From: Silene latifolia
Taxonomy: Eukaryota; Streptophyta; Magnoliopsida; Caryophyllales; Caryophyllaceae
NCBI RefSeq assembly: GCF_048544455.1
Contig: NC_133536.1
Location: 32,800,152-32,864,151 of the forward strand
Direction of reading: 5' to 3'
DNA: 64,000 bases
Positions 58,816-64,000 of this stretch are shown piece by piece. Both the position numbers and the translations under genes were made by a program. Positions within the stretch are counted from its first letter, which is position 1, and every line of letters starts with the position of its first letter. The notes beneath the pieces are model-generated. The model did not search any database, was not told the origin of the DNA, and saw only the letters and a list, made by a program, of their open reading frames with translations.

Positions 58816-60063
58816 TGAAAGATCATAGATCCATATTAAACTCTCTAATAAAAATTAAATTATCTCATAATTTATCATTTAGGTGATCTATGTAACATTC
58901 ATGCAAATATGAAAGCATAATAATGAAAGTTTAAGGAAAAACAATTTCCTTACATTGATTTTGTGGTAAAAAGGGCACAAACTAGTTCACTTTACTAGCT
59001 TGTCCTTGAGCTTATTCCAAATGGATGATCCTCCTTACTAATCTTCAAAGAGAAGATCTCCTTCTTGTTGCACCCAAGAACTTACCCAAAAATAATAACA
59101 AGTATTTAACTAGAACTTGTTAAAATTATACCCTTGATATTATTTGTAATATTACTAACATTTCTTAGTTATAAAATTTGTTTACTAACCTCTTAGTAAA
59201 GATGTGTAATAATTTTAAAGAGATGTAGACCAAATAAATGAATCACATGAAAAGTATACAAGTGAATGTTGTAGAGTGTAAAAATGAACAAACAATTTGG
59301 CCTATAAAGGGGGGAAGGGACCGGGTGGAGTGTGGTGAGGTGGAGTGTTCAATTGTCTTATATTATTTTATCTTACATCACATGCAAAATCATTTATAAG
59401 ATAACTTATGGTAGTATATAAAGTAAGGTGAAATGATTATGTTTCTAATCATCCACTACTCTATTTTACACGGTCCACTTGCCCATTTATGGGTCCATGT
59501 TGGTTCTTATATTTGTCGCACAAATACGTGTAATTTTATTTTAAACATCGTTTCATGTTTAAATACTTCCATAATTAAACCGTCCAAATCACTCCGTAAA
59601 TATACGTGTACCACTACACATATTATTTACGTACTAATATTAATCACATTAATCAATTAGTACAATTTTAGTGAATTAACAATTAATTAACTAAAACCCG
59701 TCTCCCAAAATTTATTATTCAATTATCGCATAATTAAATAATAATTGCCGTGCCTCGAGTTCACAACTCGAAATCTTTCTAAAAATAATTGACTAACCTT
59801 TTAGTCTACAAATCAAGGGACTAAATAAATTGTATCTCATACAATTAATTAGTTGTCTATTGGGGTTCGTTCCTTTAGGTGTGAACGAAAGGGGTCAGTT
59901 GATCACCGCCGTCTCACGACAATAACGTCAAACTCTAGTCAGCCAACCGTTATCGATTTACGTTAATCAACTGACGAGGATCAAATAATTAAATATCTGA
60001 TGATATTCCATTAATGAGATTTATTATGTAAACGCACTATTGTGGAGGACACTAACTCCAACA
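58816..60063 (-). repeat. Copia-3 3' LTR (diverged relative of Copia-1)
   Basis: On the - strand it starts TGTTGGAGTTAG at 60063 and ends GATCTTTCA at 58816. It is about 1.25 kb and homologous along its length to the Copia-1 LTR (shared CACAATAGTGCG-type start, the GTCAGTTGATC region, a conserved GGTGCCC segment). The end is diverged from CCAACA but is still TG..CA. Preceded (60064-60077) by the polypurine tract GACAAGTGGGAGAT. Confidence 0.82.
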
Positions 60064-61781
60064 ATCTCCCACTTGTCCGACACAAGGTGTGTGCTACCAA
60101 TTCTCTTGTCCGTTTTAATCTCCCACTCAATGCAAGGTGTCTTTCAGGTCGCACTTGCACACGAACATATCGCGAGTGGTTTTCTCGATCGGGAGTGTGA
60201 CTACCTGACCGGAAAAATCTCTCACAGATTACTTCCGAGCGTGGCCACGCATTTGTAGTCATTAACTCCTCGAGTGGCCTTGAGATATAGTTACCCAACG
60301 TGGGTGGACAATTCTTGTATGCCCAATCTATCCTATTGCACAATACAACTCACCATGACCTAGTAAATGTCCTTTTGGCCTCCTTTCCCGACACGACCTA
60401 GGACAAAAACCAAAGTCACTCGGAAACTGCACTTGCTCAGATAATAGTCTCCAGTCAAAAGAATCGACTCATTAGAACATCTTAGAGATCCCCGCCATGA
60501 CCAGGCGTCTATAATAGAACATAGGGACTCTCTAAATGGTCACTGTCCGACAAAGTGTCACACACTTTGTCTATGTAATCGACTAGTCATCACGTATGAC
60601 CTTATGGTGTTGAACAACTATCAATCGACTTACAATCTAGTCACTCTGAGACGTCACCTCATTAAGTGACTAGGGACAAAATACAATGTTCATCTTGTTC
60701 ACTTGAATATTGTTCAACATTGTCTCCACAACTTATTCAGAAAACAAGGTATTCATGTTTTCAGTCAAACTGAATAATTGAGTTCTTAAAGAAACTCTAA
60801 CAATGAATGCGATCATCACTTACGTAAATATCAATACTCTATCCAATATTTGCATAACGATCTTTAGCAATTAAAGTATACTGCTCAATCACATTGAGAT
60901 AACATAACCATCATGTCTACCTTATGCCAACGGCTTTGGATAGAGGATTAGCAACAGTTGCATCACTCTAATTTGCATTGCTATTTTCCCTTGTTCTATG
61001 CAATCTTTTCATCACATAGAGCCTTTCTAAATACATGTCTAAAAAAGTTTTTAGACTCTGGTTCTAAAGCCAGTCAAACACTCCCACTGTTTTCACAGTC
61101 TCTTGGGACACGATATTCGACTAACAGAACTACTCTAGTCCCATTAAATTCCGGTTATCAACTATCTCTTTTACAACATCGGATGTTGTAATATACTTAG
61201 TTTTCGTTCATGATTTGTACGTATAACACTTATACATACACATCCTTCACATGACATCTTTTATGTATGACTCCTCATACATGTTTGCTTTATACATGTA
61301 TAACTTCTTATACACATATGTATAACTTCTTAGACATATTATTCTTTATGCACATAGCACTCTTATATGCTAACCATTCCTTAACGAGGCTCATAACATC
61401 TTATAAGCATAGGAATGTTTCCGTGTAATCCTTTTACACATAATTCACAAATTCCTCCAAACTACAAGAGTAAATCCTCAGTGCTTCTCAAGTACTCAAG
61501 GTTGCTCTTGATAATTATCTAGTGACACTCACTAGGAAATGATTGGTAATGACTTCTCATATTCTCAATATGATAACTCCCGACGAGAGCAGCTTTTAGC
61601 ATATTTAATAGATCCTGCAGCGGAAGCACAAGAGATCATATTAATTGTTCACCAACTTGAATGAGTCAAGAATTTATCACATAAGTCTCTTGACTATAAT
61701 GCTAATATCCATGGAGATCTATCTCATTAGATCTGGATATTTAAGATGCGCCATGCTACTCTCAAGTATTCACCCGAGAAT

Positions 61782-61896
61782 ATTTCTAGTCATTAATATG
61801 TCAAACACATATTTAGACTAAGAAACATCACCTTAGCTACATTTCTAGTCACTAATATGTCAAGCACATATTTAGACTAAGAAACTCACTTTAGCT
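61782..61896 (-). repeat. 59-bp tandem duplication over the RT box remnant of Copia-3
   Basis: Two imperfect 59-bp copies begin at 61782 and 61841. Complemented, each aligns with the Copia-1 stretch encoding LYVDDILI (4151-4175), so the catalytic box remnant was itself duplicated. Confidence 0.75.
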
Positions 61897-63786
61897 CCCA
61901 CTAAACTCCATGTATCATCATGGTACCTCGACAATCGAGTAATACCATTTTGATAGACTACATGATTGAACCCAAAGTTCCAACTCTTTGACGTATATAG
62001 ATCACAAAAAGGGATCTTTCAAACATGCCAGGCTTCTTAGCATTGACAAGATCAACAAAACTTCTCCCAAGGAGAAAGTTTCGTTATCCTTTTGCCTAAA
62101 CTCATCCTCATGAGAGGCTATATTTCTAAGACCATATGAATTGATAAAGGCATTTGGGTTGTCACAAACTCTCTATAACAAGCCCAAATTTTAAACATCT
62201 TATGTAACCTTTACGACAAGTTCAAGGTAACCAACCAAAGTATTCACCTTAAATCAAGTCTCGAAAACATCTCGTGTTTCCTTCCTTATCGCATCGTGTG
62301 TAAGGAAATCAATTCGAATTGCACGGTGACACGCCATCACATAGAGTTCATACTATAGAAAAGCCTTTGATGAGGGTTTAAGATTCGTCACTTTTGAAAA
62401 GTAACGCAATATTATCGCAAAATTATCTCCTTATAACCACTGAGCCACAATAAAGAACGTCTTCTTGCATTGTACTCAGTTTGTGGGTCTTGGACTTCCG
62501 TAAGTTCAAAATTTCTCCCACTCTATCTTCCAGAAAATGAAAATCTTTCTGGAAAGACAGTATTATGAGCCACAAACTCTTTGTTTCCGTTTTGGAGGAG
62601 TAAAAACAAAGTGGTTCAATTTTGGATAACCCTCACAAATACACAAATTGGTTCTGTGAAGACAAGTTAGGGACTCTCCCTATCAATATCTCATATGGAA
62701 TCCTTTAGGCTATTATAGTCGGGTTTTAAACTTTTAGTGAGAAAATAGCTTACAAAACTGCGAAAAACCTCAAACTATATCTCATGAAGTTTGGTTTATA
62801 TACTTGACTACACCATACACTATGGTGTCCCAAGGAGAAGGTATTATGTGAACTGGTTCACAATCTTCTTAGTGATTATCAAGGTCATTACTTTATATTA
62901 CCCATTTGATCTTCAAAGTCATTACTTTGAAACTTCCGATCAACATCATGATCTTGACGTGCTTTTGGTTTATTACTTCATTTTGAAAATATTCCACGTT
63001 TCAAAAATCACTTTTATGTCTTATTAAATAGATACGAGGTTTTCATATCTACTTAACAATACGGTAAAAGTAACCAAGTATGTATATTACCAACTATCGG
63101 CCTTACACATCCGTATGTATATGGTCAATCACCTCACTATTGTGTTTCTTTTCTACAAAAGAAAACATAATACATACACACATACCATAAGACTCACAAT
63201 CAAATGGTTGTTCAATGTGCTTTTCGTTTACTCGTTTGAAACGAATTTACTTGAGGTTTGATCAATTGGGTTCACCGGAACAGAGACTTTAAAATCTACA
63301 AGATAGTATAACATTTAGTTTTCGTGAAGAATGTAAAATTCCTCTAACGTAAGTGGTCTAAACCAACCACCAAGTTATCATAGGAGTAGGTACAACATTT
63401 TGTTTTAAATCACATAAGTGATGCCTTCTATGTATAAACATAGATGATTGCATTCTTTTAAAAACAAATTTAGGTACATTTGTCCCCATCGAAATCATTG
63501 CTAATCTAGCACCATTTCGATACAAAATGTCCTATGCTAGACGTCTTACGTTTTATCAATTCATGTAAACTTCTTTACAAAGAAATGACCCGTACTTGGT
63601 ATCTCATACCAAGATAATGGAACTAGCCTATCCATTGAGTAGATGTCTCTTTCAACTTTTGTTCTATCTGTAGGAAATATCGGTATATTTCAACAAGAAA
63701 AATCCGGATTATAACGAATTATGATATATGAAATTACTAGTCATAAACGAATTGCATAAACAAAAGAATAGAGATTTAGAATTAAC

Positions 63787-64000
63787 CTTTGGTCCTAGCA
63801 ATTTGGCCTAAGAACAATATCGAAATCGATATTCTCCTAATTGTTGCACCCAAAATGCTTTGAGAAATGCCTCTCTTTTTGCTAGAATGAGATCCCTAAT
63901 GCTTTGGTCCTAGCAATTTGGCCTAAGAACAATATCGAAATCGATATTCTCCTAATTGTTGCAGCCAAAATGCTTTGAGAAATGCCTCTCTTTTTGCTAG
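63787..64000 (-). repeat. 115-bp tandem repeat at the right edge
   Basis: A 115-bp unit starting CTTTGGTCCTAGC at 63787 repeats at 63902 with one or two differences and is cut by the window end. It contains the short palindrome ATCGAAATCGAT. It may be part of a longer array outside the window. Confidence 0.9.

Larger units (their letters stand above)
60064..64000 (-). mobile_element. Copia-3 internal region, decayed, runs off the window
   Basis: Blocks collinear with Copia-1 in inverted order confirm the family. These are ACAGTGGGAG (61081-61100 complement), TTTAGTGGGAGCT next to the RT box (61893-61917 complement), and the TTTCTGGAAG..AGAGTGGGAG integrase-end region (62511-62570 complement). 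No ORF above about 110 codons exists and none matches pol. More diverged than copies A and B, so an older or separate subfamily. Confidence 0.75.

Overview
This is plant nuclear DNA, almost certainly from pericentromeric or other heterochromatin of a eudicot. I see no host gene, rRNA or tRNA gene. Everything readable is an LTR retrotransposon, a piece of one, or a CACTA DNA transposon, stacked as nested insertions. The element types (SIRE-like copia, Athila-like gypsy, CACTA, chromovirus-type solo LTR) are plant-specific. A Caryophyllales source is only a guess from sequence style.

Names used here: Copia-1 (left, + strand), Copia-2 (SIRE-like, + strand), Copia-3 (right end, - strand), and Athila-1, Athila-2 and Athila-3 (three diverged Athila-like gypsy families).

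Layout. 1-18160: a tandem Copia-1 array (internal A, shared LTR 5775-7078, internal B, LTR 16857-18160), with a 3586-bp CACTA element at 10941-14526. 18161-64000: Athila-1 (- strand), the oldest host, broken by everything else. Its 3' region, ATHILA ORF1 and protease lie at 18161-23443, and its gag pieces at 25227-25663 and 57957-58815. A solo LTR of the Athila-2 family sits in its protease (23444-25221). Athila-2 (- strand, 25664-57951) sits in its gag. Copia-3 (58816 to the window end) sits further upstream in its gag. Inside Athila-2 are a 2000-bp chromovirus-type solo LTR (51618-53617) and the 20.3-kb Copia-2 (27476-47794). Inside the Copia-2 integrase is Athila-3 (32853-41274). Five insertions have target-site duplications visible at both ends: AAT, CCTAT, ATTGG, GGCCT and TGCTT (the last offset by one base).

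How the parts work. All three Athila-like elements carry Gag and a retropepsin (DLGAS motif), then stop. Reverse transcriptase, RNase H and integrase are missing at the same place in each, so they are gag-protease elements, two of them with ATHILA ORF1, that must be mobilised in trans. Copia-2 has the full gag-PR-IN-RT-RH order plus an extra 3' ORF, with several frameshifts.

Most interesting observation: four families (Copia-2 and Athila-1, -2, -3) each carry their own short palindromic or inverted motif as doublets at nearly fixed spacing. These are GTTATAG-N9-CTATAAC in Copia-2, TCGATCGA at 21 bp in Athila-3, GACGNNCG at 20 bp in Athila-2, and TCGATCGA at 21-23 bp in Athila-1. Depending on the family, the doublets recur in LTRs, in coding linkers and just upstream of the accessory ORF. 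Three of these families encode an accessory ORF with a similar-looking core. I propose, as inference only, a family-specific protein/cis-motif system comparable in logic to VANC anti-silencing of VANDAL transposons.
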